Made by a program: the position numbers and the translations under genes. Of a stretch of 64,000 nucleotides of DNA, positions 1-18,299 are shown piece by piece (positions within the stretch are counted from its first letter, which is position 1; each line of letters begins with the position of its first letter). Below the pieces are notes generated by a model that made no database searches, had not been told where the DNA came from, and saw only the letters and a list, made by a program, of their open reading frames with translations. The stretch lies in contig JAMFTG010000128.1 in NCBI GenBank assembly GCA_023974075.1, positions 5,001-69,000 on the forward strand, in the 5' to 3' direction. The DNA is from Chaenocephalus aceratus. Taxonomy: Eukaryota > Chordata > Actinopteri > Perciformes > Channichthyidae.

Positions 1-74
1 ACACACACTACACACACACACACTACACACACTACACACACACTACACACTTCACACACACACTACACACACAC

Positions 75-108
<34 letters not shown>

Positions 109-183
109 CACACACACTACACACACACACACACTACACACACACACACACACTACGCACACTACACACACACACACTACACA
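1..183. repeat. (CA)n / CACACACTA microsatellite
   Basis: Degenerate array of CACACACTA-type units inside the katnb1 intron at the window edge. Confidence 0.9.
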
Positions 184-256
184 GCCTGCACGCAGATCTC
201 TGGCTCCGTCACTGATGTCGTGGCCGATGTCTCACTCTCTGTGTTTCTGTGTTCAG

Positions 257-7736
<7,480 letters not shown>

Positions 7737-7793
7737 GGAGGAGGAGGAGGAGGAGGAGGAGGAGGAGGAGGAGGAGGAGGAGGAGGAGGAGGA
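7737..7793. repeat. (GGA)n directly after the katnb1 stop
   Basis: About 18 GGA units starting at the base after TGA. Confidence 0.95.
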
Positions 7794-7882
7794 GTCACAA
7801 TCCCTTTGTCTTCACTGAGAGAAGACTGACAGTAAAACGTGTCTTCAGAGCAGCGTCGTGCACCTTTCATGCTGGAAAGCCA

Positions 7883-8088
<206 letters not shown>

Positions 8089-8314
8089 CAGGTGTCATTA
8101 CACATGTTTCTGTCACTAACACTAATGTTGTGCAACCAACACAAAGCCACAGCCGGTTAGCTTAGCTTAGCATAAAGACTGGTAACAGGTGGAAACTGCT
8201 AGCATTCCAAAATCCACCAATCAGCTCTTCTGAAGTTCAGAACGGACCACTTTGTTTCACTTTTGTACTTTCTCTACTCTTCTCTAATTCAATGTTCTGT
8301 TCTACTGTTGATGT

Positions 8315-8320
8315 AATAAA
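8315..8320 (+). promoter_or_regulatory. poly(A) signal AATAAA of katnb1
   Basis: AATAAA about 580 nt after the stop, the first canonical hexamer downstream on this strand. Cleavage would fall near 8335-8345. Confidence 0.65.
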
Positions 8321-8449
8321 GTTCTACATGATGCGATTAAAGAGTCTGTTTTGTGCCAGCAGGGGCAGCACCTCCTCTGACTGCCATCAACACCTGGAAC
8401 AACTTGACTGACTTATTTAACTATGGACTGAGCGGAACTAAGAATTCAT

Positions 8450-8707
8450 GTGTATGGCATCCTGTCCTGAGACAACAACACTTTTTAAATACTTAGTACG
8501 TAACTCATGAAATACTATACTTTGACTTTATAGGAATCATTTATGTCTGTTAATGAATTTTTACGACAAAGTAGAATTTTTGTAGGACTTTTACAAAATA
8601 CTATGACGTACTACGCTGAACTATAGCTACTATATAATTTTATGACTTTTTACAACATACTATACTTTGACTTTTTTATGACCTACAATACTATCAGTTT
8701 TTACATC
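8450..8707. other. degenerate ACTATACTTTGAC repeat region
   Basis: Loose recurrence of TTTATGAC / TTTACGAC / ATACTATACTTTGAC phrases, also at 9120-9560 and 13340-13400. No gene seen. Confidence 0.4.
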
Positions 8708-9106
8708 TTATTTTATGACTCAAGGGTCTTCCATCCATCCATCTTCTCCCCTTCTCCGTGGTCGGGTCTCGGGGGTATCAGTTCCAGCAGAGAGCCCCAC
8801 ACGTTCCTTTCCCCTCATCAACCAGCTCTGACTGGGGGGTCCCAAGGCGCTCCCAGGCCAGAGAAGAGATATAATCCCTCCGCCTGGTCCTAGGTCTACC
8901 CCTTGGTCTCTTCCCAGCTGGACGTGCCTGGAACACCTCCCTAGGGAGGCGCCCAGGTGGCATCCTAGCTAGGTGCCCGAACCACCTCAACTGGCTCCTT
9001 TCGACGCGAAGGAGGAGCGGCTCAACTCCGAGTCCCTCCCGGATGACTGAACTTCTCCCCTTACCCCTGAGGGAGACGCCAGCCACCCGGCGGAGAAAAC
9101 CCATCT
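8708..9106 (-). pseudogene. LINE C-terminal fragment
   Basis: Minus strand encodes GFLRRVAGVSLRGKGRSSVI then RWFGHLARMPPGRLPREVFQ and PRGRPRTRRRDYISSLAWER, a frequent teleost non-LTR retrotransposon C terminus. About 400 bp kept; clade not assigned. Confidence 0.7.
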
Positions 9107-9639
9107 CTGTCTTTTATGAAACACTAAAATATGACCTTTATAACATACATACATATGACACACTGTGACCTTTAGACCCTTTACGACAGCCAATACTTAA
9201 TAATGTTATACCATACTAACTTTCTAATCATGTACATCGTGTACAGAGACCTTTCAAGACTTATTTTAAAATAGACAGAATGTTCACATCATACTGTACC
9301 ATGACTTTATGACGTAGCTTACGACGACTCTTCCAGGACTTTTGACAAATCTAATCTGACTTTTTACAAAATGCTAAACGCTGACCTGGTTTCATATCCT
9401 CGGACTTCTCATGACAATAAGCTGTCAGTTTCTGTTTCATCTACACTATGGCTTTTAATAACACAACCATTTGTTTACCACAAACTATACTACGACGTTT
9501 TTTAACTTTTGAAGACATCATGTACGCAGACCTTTTCAGGACTTATTTTCAAATACTCGCCATCAGATCTGTCAGGGAATGATCTGCCCCGCGTGTCCTC
9601 TTTCGCCCTCTGACGCAGATGCCCGACCGGAGACAGCCG

Positions 9640-11110
9640 CTCTCTCCCTGAAGCACTGAATGGTTTAGGCCCAAAATGCATTTCTGACCTCCTGCTAAAC
9701 TATGAACCAGATCTCTCAGGTCTTCAGGGACTGCTCAGCTTTCTGTCCCCAGAGACAGATCTCTCAGGTCTTCAGGGACTGCTCAGCTTTCTGTCCCCAG
9801 AGACAGATCTCTCAGGTCTTCAGGGACTGCTCAGCTTTCTGTCCCCAGAGACAGATCTCTCAGGTCTTCAGGGACTGCTCAGCTTTCTGTCCCCAGAGAC
9901 AGATCTCTCAGGTCTTCAGGCACTGGTCAGCTTCCTGTCCCCAGAGACAGATCTCTCAGGTCTTCAGGGACTGGTCAGCTTTCTGTCCCCAGAGACAGAT
10001 CTCTCAGGTCTTCAGGCACTGGTCAGCTTCCTGTCCCCAGAACCAGATCTCTCAGGTCTTCAGGGACTGCTCAGCTTTCTGTCCCCAGAGACAGATCTCT
10101 CAGGTCTTCAGGGACTGCTCAGCTTCCTGTCCCCAGAGACAGAACTCTCAGGTCTTCAGGGACTGGTCAGCTTCCTGTCCCCAGAGACAGATCTCTCAGG
10201 TCTTCAGGGACTGCTCAGCTTTCTGTCCCCAGAGACAGATCTCTCAGGTCTTCAGGGACTGGTCAGCTTCCTGTCCCCAGAGACAGATCTCTCAGGTCTT
10301 CAGGCACTGGTCAGCTTCCTGTCCCCAGAGACAGATCTCTCAGGTCTTCAGGGACTGGTCAGCTTTCTGTCCCCAGAGACAGATCTCTCAGGTCTTCAGG
10401 CACTGGTCAGCTTCCTGTCCCCAGAGACAGATCTCTCAGGTCTTCAGGGACTGGTCAGCTTCCTGTCCCCAGAGACAGAACTCTCAGGTCTTCAGGGACT
10501 GGTCAGCTTCCTGTCCCCAGAGACAGATCTCTCAGGTCTTCAGGGACTGGTCAGCTTCCTGTCCCCAGAGACAGGTCTTCAGGGACTGGTCAGCTTCCTG
10601 TCCCCAGAGTCAGAACTAAACATGGAGAAGCAGCGTTCAGTTATTATGCTCCAAACATCTGGAACCAACTCCCAGAAACCTGCAGGTCCGCTGCAACTCT
10701 GACTACTTTCAAATCCAGGCTGAAGACTTTTCTCTTTGTCGCTGCTTTTAATTGAAACTGAGCCGTTGTGTTTCGTTTTCGGTTGATGAACATCTGGGGC
10801 TGGTAACCCAGGGGAACAGGGTCTGGGGACCTTGTCCTGGCTGCTCTCCTCTGTGTGTGCTGCTCGGGACGCATGTGCCGTACGAGCGTACACAGCTCGT
10901 GTTCGGAGAACCCTTTAGGAAAGGCATCAGCAAAGTGGAACTTCTGTGTGAACTGTTCACATCTTAAACTGCACTGTGACTTTTTATTCATGTATTTTTT
11001 CTTTTAATGTTTCTTTTATTATCTTTTACTGTTTTTAAATGCCTTTGTCTGAATGTCTTTCATTTTTGTAAAGCACCTTGTGTTGAAAGGTGCTATATAA
11101 ATAAACTTGT
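9640..11110 (+). mobile_element. L2-like LINE 3' end with internal minisatellite
   Basis: Upstream of the array reads LNGLGPKCISDLLLNYEP; downstream reads VRTKHGEAAFSYYAPNIWNQ, LPETCRSAATLTTFKSRLKT and FLFVAAFN with a stop at about 10753. The 3' tail ends GGTGCTATATAAATAAACTT. These are hallmarks of L2-type ORF2 ends in fish. The coding region has been expanded by a 48-bp tandem repeat. Confidence 0.8.
9708..10575. repeat. 48-bp minisatellite inside the L2 copy
   Basis: About 18 copies of a 48-bp unit starting AGATCTCTCAGGTCTTCAGG with few variants (gactgctcag/gactggtcag/gcactggtcag). 48 is a multiple of three, so the LINE frame is kept. Confidence 0.95.
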
Positions 11111-11122
11111 CTTGCCTTAAGG

Positions 11123-12964
11123 CAGTGGTTCTCAAACTTTTTCTGTCATTCCCCGCTTTGAACAGGTGGGCCTCTTCAAGCCCCACCTGTTCCTCATCGC
11201 TCCAATAACATGGGAGGCCAAGCTTAAAATTGTCAAATGTATCGTTCTATAACGGGGTCTGTTTTAGGATGAGGGTTACTTTCAAAAAATAAAACAAGTC
11301 GTGAGCTACTTTTACTCCTCTTTTTTGTTTTTTTGCAGTGTATATATTCAGCACATTTTAACATTATGATATGCTACCTTTAACCTTTGAGTGCTGTTTG
11401 GGTCTGTGGGACCCGTTTTCAGTGTTTACTAAAATAAAATGTAGCAATTTAATTATTTTAACCTGCTTTATTTGGTGGTGGACGTCACCTCCTCTAGGGG
11501 GGTCCGGGGGCATGCACCCCCAGGAAGATTCTTTTTAAATGTTGAAGTTGAATGCATCAATCTGGTGCACTTTGAGCTAGGGCTGCTCAATTAAATCGTA
11601 TTTTAATCGCAATTACGATTTTGGCTTGCAACGATTATGAAAACAACATAATCGAAATAAAACGATTTTATTTATTTTAAAAATAGGTTTTTCAGTTGAA
11701 TTATACTTAAAGTTCAGGGTAATCAACTGTTAAAAACATACTTTTCAAATTATTTTCTTCAATAAATTGATGTTTTTCAAAGTAAATGGTGAATCGTTTT
11801 TAATAATCGTGATATCAATTATTGACCCAAATAATCGAGATTATGATTTTTGCCATAATCGAGCAGCCCTACTTTGAGCCCAACATGAATGTATGGATAC
11901 AGCTCTCAACACTCAGATGAAAGGGAGCATCTTTAGAATATGATCACAACCAATCATTTAAACTTGTTTATATCTTATGTTACCTAGTTAGCATTCTTTC
12001 TTTTTATTTATGCATATTTGACTAATCACTCCCCTTTTAAACTTTTTACTGTCCTATAGTACACATTGGAATGATTTCTCACTTTATTTTGTACAACTTT
12101 ATTAAATAGATAAAGGTGTGCTCTCTCTCTCGCTCCACATTGCTTTTTTTCCCGACTGCAGCGCTGCTGTGTGTGTCTGTGAGAGCGTTTCACACGTGTG
12201 TATGAGAGATTTTTACCAGTGGCGAGCCTGTCTCTGAGGGCCTAAGATATTCTACAAAATAATATTTAAAAACATTGAAACAAATTATATTTTTCTTTAT
12301 ATATTTTTTTTTAAATATATTTTTAGTAATGTTTGTCAATAGTTTTACCAAAAATAACTTGATTAAATTGTATTTAAAATAACATTTCCAAAGAAATAAA
12401 TCCTTTGAATCTGCCTACTCAGTTTCTGTTTGAATGTGAAGGGTTAAATGAAAGAAGTTCCTCTCTGCGAGTCTGTGAAGGCAGGAGCTGATTGGACGTC
12501 CAGCTATGATTTCACAGAGGGTCGCTATAGTAACTGAACGAGAGTAATGTCAAATGACAGTACAATTGACCAATCATATCTTCCCTCTAAATGGGTGGGC
12601 TTTATTATCGCGGACTTTATGACAAGTTCCGCCCACTGTGAAACGTTTGTTTCCATAGCAACAACAACTGTCAACAGTATAAACTTGCCTTCAAAATAAA
12701 AGCATGCCAAATTACACTTAAGACATACAACTGTAACGAAAGTAACAAACACAATGCAATATCCTTTTCAATTTCAAAGAACACAAATTGGGTTATCTAC
12801 AGGTGATGTTTTGTGTGGTAGAGGGTTGCTTTTCATTGATACGTTTTGCACCCCGGGCCATTGTTTTGATATTCCACCAGTGTATAAATAATAAATACAT
12901 GTGAAAAAAAAATGTAACCGACCCACCTATCACATCTCTGCACCCCACATTTTGAGAAACGCTG
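11123..12964. mobile_element. hAT element, 1.84 kb
   Basis: Left end CAGTGGTTCTCAAACTTTTT, right end TTTTGAGAAACGCTG, flanked by perfect 8-bp duplications ccttaagg at 11115-11122 and 12965-12972. No transposase ORF. Contains a nested MITE at 11578-11871. Confidence 0.88.
11578..11871. mobile_element. nested hAT MITE, 294 bp
   Basis: Terminal repeats TAGGGCTGCTCAATTA / TAGGGCTGCTCGATTA, flanked by perfect duplications ctttgagc at 11570-11577 and 11872-11879. Confidence 0.92.
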
Positions 12965-12972
12965 CCTTAAGG

Positions 12973-13860
12973 AGGGGCTGCCCTAGCAAGTTGTTGTTGT
13001 TACCAGTTTGTGAGCGGGCAGCTCTCGTCAGAGATAGGTATTGTTGTGGGACACCTGGAACACATCCTTCTCGGGGTGCAGATGACCTCGAGCCGTAAGC
13101 GACAATGTGATTCAGTGTCCTCAGCTGTTTAGTCTCTCTATTGAAGAATGTAGATTGTTACTCTGAACTAGTTAAAACCTGGAGCTCCAGGAGGACTCTT
13201 CAGAACTGGTTTGGCATCCTCCGTGTCACCTTGTGGCTCCTCGTGAATTCTCCGGCCGAAGCTCCAAATGAACCGTCAGTGTTTGCCATCAGAGCTCCGT
13301 CTCTCTGAGTTTCGTCTCCAGAAGTTTCCATCACAATATCATACTGTCCCATGACTTTGTATCACGTTCCTTACGACGACTCTTTTTGGACTTTTACTAA
13401 ATACTATACAATGACTGTTGGAGCTATATTTGATGTATATTATTGAACAGTTACACATTTAATTTCTCGCTCTTTTCGTATATAGTGACTGTATTATTAT
13501 TGAAGTGAGTTAAAGTAGTTTTGATGCTTTTATTTTGAAGGTGTATTGGGGCACCTGGTGTAATTGTATGGAGACAGGGGGTGGTGGGAGGAGAGCACGA
13601 GTATGGCATACGTGTTTTTACCAGGACAACACGAGGAGGCCGCAGGAAAGAGTGATACACCTTCATGTGTTGCATATTGTTAAAGTGATAACATGCACAG
13701 AAAGGACTCTGGCCTGGATCCTTGACCCCCGCGTAAGATCCGCTAACTGGTTGTTTTTATTTCAGTTACATTTCTGGTTCATTTCTTTATGATTTCAGCT
13801 ACAATGACTTTTATTACATATTCCACTAAAGTTACACGATGCGATCCAAGTCTCTTCTGG
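12973..13860. other. intergenic, no gene seen
   Basis: No credible coding on either strand; AT-rich with scattered ACGAC phrases. Confidence 0.4.
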
Positions 13861-13861
13861 A

Positions 13862-13876
13862 CCAGCAGGGGGCAGC
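13862..13876 (+). promoter_or_regulatory. CTCF-like core motif
   Basis: CCAGCAGGGGGCAGC fits the vertebrate CTCF core CCASYAGRKGGCRSY. It sits between the two convergent genes. A similar copy lacking one G is at 8357-8370 in related flanking sequence (ACRYGATGCGAT upstream of both), so it may be a repeat-borne site. Confidence 0.35.
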
Positions 13877-13904
13877 ATCTTCATGTTACGGTCAGTAACC
13901 ATTT

Positions 13905-13990
13905 TAGAATCAGAATCAGGTTCATCACCAGGTAGATTAACACGTACGAGGAATTTGACTTGGTGTCGTAAAAGTAAAACAAATGAAAAA
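13905..13990 (+). mobile_element. LINE-derived 3' end fragment
   Basis: AATCAGAATCAGGTTCATCA and GAGGAATTTGACTTGGTGTC are a very common teleost repeat end (Rex/Babar-like). Confidence 0.55.
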
Positions 13991-14990
13991 CACAGATAGA
14001 GAACTGTTTTAAGAAAACTAGAATAACATACAAAAATATCGTGTAATATAGCAGTATTTACATGAACATATAATCATATTGCTTCTTTTAGTATAGCACA
14101 AAATACTGAACAATAACTTTCATCACCTTTTTTAGGACTTACTCTCCCAGGACTTTTTACGACGTCGTCTAAAAACCCTTTGACTCGTTTCCAGAACTCT
14201 CTCTGAGGAAATGGGACGTTTGTTTTGGATGTTCGTTTATTTAAAAAGGAATAGCTCAATATCAAAATGACCAGACTTTGAGTCGAGTGTTAGTTGGTTG
14301 AAGTCAAGATAAACCTTTATTGAGCCCGTCGGGTGTGAAACACAGGATAGGAATATTATTATTAATCTGATTCTTGGGAATTTGGATAAAACAGGTTTTA
14401 ATTTTCAAAATAAAAAGTTTGTTAAATTACAAAATGTGAAGTGATATCATTATAGACCAAGGTCTTGGCTGTTCAGCAATGTACCGGTGCAACCTCCTCA
14501 TTTTGTATTGTTTTCATAAAATAGGTTTTTCCAGTCATCACTTTGTTTTTGTAAACACCGTCAGACACAATAAAAAGTGATTTATATTTTATTTGTATTT
14601 AGTCTAATATGTATTTAGAGCTTTTAAATCATTATCTGGCATTCTAAGTACACATATATGCTGTAAAATGTTGAATATTCACTTTTGCTAATTTTTTATA
14701 CTGTTTTCACGTGTGCTCCTTTAAAAGATCTTACATCGTACAACGTTTACTTTTAGCTTAAACAGACAAAATAATGTTTTTTTACTTAAAAAACACATTT
14801 TTGTATTAAAAGAGAGTATTACTTTAATAACTCAACAGCACTGAGGAAACAGATTACAAGCATATTCATTTAAAACAAATAAAACTCCCTCTGACGGTGG
14901 TGACACTGGCCTCCTTACAACATACAATTCCAAAATGTATACCACTCAAGTCAATGCCTTGCTTAACAACTTTATTTAACAATTTGGGCC

Positions 14991-15504
14991 AACAAATAAC
15001 AATTGTGAGAACTGTGATAAACATTTAATTAAGTAACTTAAGGTACAATTAAGCAATATCATTAATAAAAGTACCCCAGCCCCATATCATAAATATCAAA
15101 TCATCATAGTTAAAAAATAAAGTGATTACCAGTTGCAATAATGTACAATTCATTACTGACATCATCTTAAACTGTCCCCTACTCATAAAAGAATACATTA
15201 TATTCTTCTGTAAACTGTATATTGGACGTGAAGAACAGATAACAAATAACAATTGTGAACACTGTGGCAAACATTCAAAAAGAAAACTATAGGTTCAATG
15301 AAGCAATAAGCTATCATTAATAAAAGTACCCCGTCCCCATTCATAATCATCATAGTAAAAAATACCAGTAGCAATAAGATAAGAATTCATCACTCACTGT
15401 GAACGGTCGTCTCGTGCCCCCCACTCAGAAAATAATATACATTATATTCTTCTGTAAACTGGACTATAAACTGTATTGGACGTGAAGAACAGATAAATGA
15501 ATAA
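14991..15504. repeat. ~250-bp direct tandem duplication
   Basis: Copy 1 from 14991 and copy 2 from 15241 both start AACAAATAACAATTGTGA and end TTGGACGTGAAGAACAGAT, with small indels. Confidence 0.9.
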
Positions 15505-15661
15505 CTACATCTTACAGTCTCTTTTCCATAAACTGAAATGTTTCTAAATACAGAAAGCATTCTGTGTCAACATCACAAAACACATCTGGCACAAAAATAA
15601 TAATAATTCATAAGTGAACTCCTGTGAGTATTCCCTGACTGTTTCTACATCACTCCACCAC

Positions 15662-17113
15662 TCATGCAGCTTTATCAGGACGTAGGCCTATATGGTGTAG
15701 ATGTGTCTCCTCTATGAAGTCCATGACTTCAGCAGAGAGGTTGTATATCTCCCTCGTCCTGCTTGCACGACCTGAATATGGTCAAATGGTATGAAGCACA
15801 TATCCTTTCCACCTTCCACCTCTTTTGGATAGAATCGTGTGTTGGGCCCATGAGGGTGGAAAAACTCCACTTTCACATCTTGATGAGGTGCATCCACCGC
15901 CAGCCAATCTCCGCAATGAACTACCTCAGCAGATAGATCTGTCATAGTCCCGTCAGGACCACTCCGGGTCATTGGCTGTTGCTCACGTTCCTCCTGCTCC
16001 ATTTCCCCCATCAACATTTCCAAAGGACCTTTCTTCTTTTGCATTGGTATAGGACCATCATCCTCAACCTGTGCCCTGGGTGTGTTGGCAATCAACTGGA
16101 ATATTGTTGGGCAGAAACACTCGCACATCTGTGGCTCACTGCAGAAACAGGACAGTGATCTGCAATGGGTCTCAGAGTTGTTTCGGGGTGTCGGTGTGAC
16201 CTGATGGAGTTCCCTTGCTGCAGGTACAGGTTTTAGTGGTTGAGAAAGGAGTGCATCGTATGGCATGTCAGCTTCATTAATAATATAGAGCTTAGTACTG
16301 CAAAGGCTTCTGCCAACCATCTCATGGAAGATACTGCCATCCACAATGTCATTCCCCCGCAGTATAAGACTGTCTGCAGTCCTTTTCACAGTTCCTCCAA
16401 TGCCGTCTGGGCTCCCTTCCCACGTGAGGTGGGGAAGAAGTTCCAGGTTGTTCTCTGGAAACCTAGTGTTGGAGGGACACTGCAGAGAAGAACAAAGTGT
16501 TTCTTGTTTGTGTACCGCTTGCTGGGGCCATCTGACCAAAAGTGAATAGTATCAACTTTTGGAAACTTTAAACGAATATCTCTCAGGACTGGTTCCATGT
16601 GAGTCCAAATGGCAGACGCATCTTGTCGCTTGGATTCTGATACTGCGCAACATCCTGTCTTCTCTTCTTTTGTGTAGTACATGCCAGTGTGCAGGTTGAG
16701 CTGTGGGAGGTTCTGACCAAACGGCATGACTGTACCTCAGAACTATACTTGCATTTCCATGCCTCAGAGAAGTCCACATGCACTGTGCTATCATTGCAGT
16801 TCTCTATCATGCTCCTGCATTCTCTGGACTGGTTCTGAACCGAGCACACATGTGTTGTTGTTTCACTCTTCAGTTTGTCTTCATATAGTTGGATGAGCTC
16901 TGCCAGCGTGCCACTGTGCATTACAAGTCTTGTGTTGAAGTGGAGCCCATCTGCTGTTTGGTCCTGAACTCGTTCCCATTGCTGCCATTCAACATTGGTC
17001 TGCTCTTGCTCTGGTGTGGGAAGTGTATGTTTGTGGAGACACCGTGTGCAGGAGCGCAGAAGACCTGCCTCGCTTATCTGTGAACAGCAGACAAGTTCAA
17101 AACTATCCTCCAA
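15662..17113 (-). pseudogene. transposase-like gene, frameshifted
   Basis: Three minus-strand frames join to one protein of a large multi-copy fish/cnidarian family that I cannot name. N-terminal part has paired cysteines (CTRCLHKHTLPTPEQEQT) and coiled Leu/Glu-rich sequence; then STVHVDFSEAWKCKYSSEVQ, DTIHFWSDGPSKRY, WNFFPTSRGKGA and PDGIGGTVKRTADSLI, resembling an RNase-H-fold DDE core with acidic residues in HVDFSE and WSDGP. The C-terminal part ends DFIEETHLHHIGLRPDKAA with stop at 15662-15664. Breaks of one base are evident near 16727, 16405 and 15750, so it is inactive. Which acidic residues are catalytic is inference. Confidence 0.65.
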
Positions 17114-17353
17114 TGTGTTAGACTTAACAACACCATTTTCTCTTCAAGCATCAGCTTAGCATTGGTCATATGCCACTGGCACTTGCATAATAGTGAATTT
17201 AGAAAGAGAGAAGGCACACCTCATCCCCTAGGACTGAGCGATAGACCAATGGTATATATATATATATATGGTTCATCAATGGTGGTAGTAGCATGCAGTG
17301 TATTGTTATTGTGGTAAAGAAATATATTTTAGCCTCCCTTGTGTACAATTTGG

Positions 17354-17422
17354 AGGTTTTTGTCACCACCGTCAGACAGAACATCTGACGGTGGTGACGT
17401 CTGACGGTGGTGACAAAAACCT
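17354..17422. repeat. 24-bp perfect inverted repeat with central motif copy
   Basis: Arms 17354-17377 and 17399-17422 are perfect reverse complements containing TTTTTGTCACCACCGTCAGA; a further copy TCTGACGGTGGTGAC lies in the loop. Confidence 0.95.
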
Positions 17423-17789
17423 ACTCTTTTACATGATATGCATGAGTTGTTCACATTAGCCATCTTGTTTCCCCTCTAGCTACCTCAGACCTCGTCTTAA
17501 AAAGTATACATTTATGTCATAATCTAATCTAATATTTTCTGTACAAAAGAGACAGTGTTGACATGTTATGGTTGTGACAGTAGCAGTCAGATAAAAAATG
17601 TACAAGTTTTAGAGAAAATAGCAAACTTACAGGAGCTTGAGTGATCTTGAAGCATGCAGTAAAGCTGGAGGTTTGAAAAGGGGGTCCTACGGAATGTAGC
17701 TGACCTTGTCGTTGCCTGATTTTATTGCTTTTTATAAATATCTGACGGTGGTGACGAATATGTGGGACGCATTTTGAGCAACCACAAAA

Positions 17790-18180
17790 TAATGGTAAAT
17801 ATTGTTCAAAATGCACCGTTTGTAATTTTTAATACATATTACAATGTACTCTTTCATTTGGTACGAATATTATTCTATTAAATTATTACTTTTTGTTTTT
17901 TTAATCAAGTTGAAATGATTATCTCCTATCCGAGGACAACTGATTTCGTAGGCAATGGGCCAGCATATAATCATTAAATTAAATAAAACTAAAACTATGA
18001 AAGAACCATACATGTGTGCAAAAGACCCTCTGATTATAACCTTGATTCTTTTTATTCATGTCAATGTTATTCATTTCCAACAGAATTAGCACTTTTCTTA
18101 GTGGGACCTGTTTTTGGCAAAGTTTCAAGAATCAGTGATTAATATATCATTTCCTTTAAGTCCCGTTTCTTAATCAATGA
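17790..18180. other. AT-rich, no gene seen
   Basis: No coding or repeat structure recognised. Confidence 0.4.
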
Positions 18181-18299
18181 ATGCTCTACCGGGACTTTCT
18201 ATGACGGCGTCTGAAAAGACTCGTTTCCAGAAGTCTCTCTTTATGAAATGGGTCGACAGACGTTTGTTTCGGATGTTCGTTTATTTAAAAAGGGAATAC

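Larger units (their letters stand above)
14545..17755 (-). mobile_element. DDE-type DNA transposon with repeated 15-bp motif
   Basis: Region bounded by copies of TCTGACGGTGGTGAC (14890-14904, 17384-17398, 17400-17414, 17741-17755 on +; 17362-17376 on -; degenerate copy 14550-14565). The interior holds a broken transposase-like gene (15662-17113) and a 250-bp direct duplication. I could not define terminal repeats or a target duplication, so the true ends are uncertain. The motif copies at both sides of the gene look like subterminal transposase-binding sites. Confidence 0.55.

Noticed and set aside
9708..10575. Regular 48-bp array considered as a CRISPR-like array
   Set aside because: No unique spacers; units are contiguous, and the genome is eukaryotic.
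9702..10619. 305-codon repetitive plus-strand frame (16-residue units)
   Set aside because: Off-frame reading of the 48-bp minisatellite inside an L2 copy; the LINE frame is a different one.
16240..16545. Plus-strand frames opposite the transposase-like gene
   Set aside because: Antisense shadows of the recognisable minus-strand protein.
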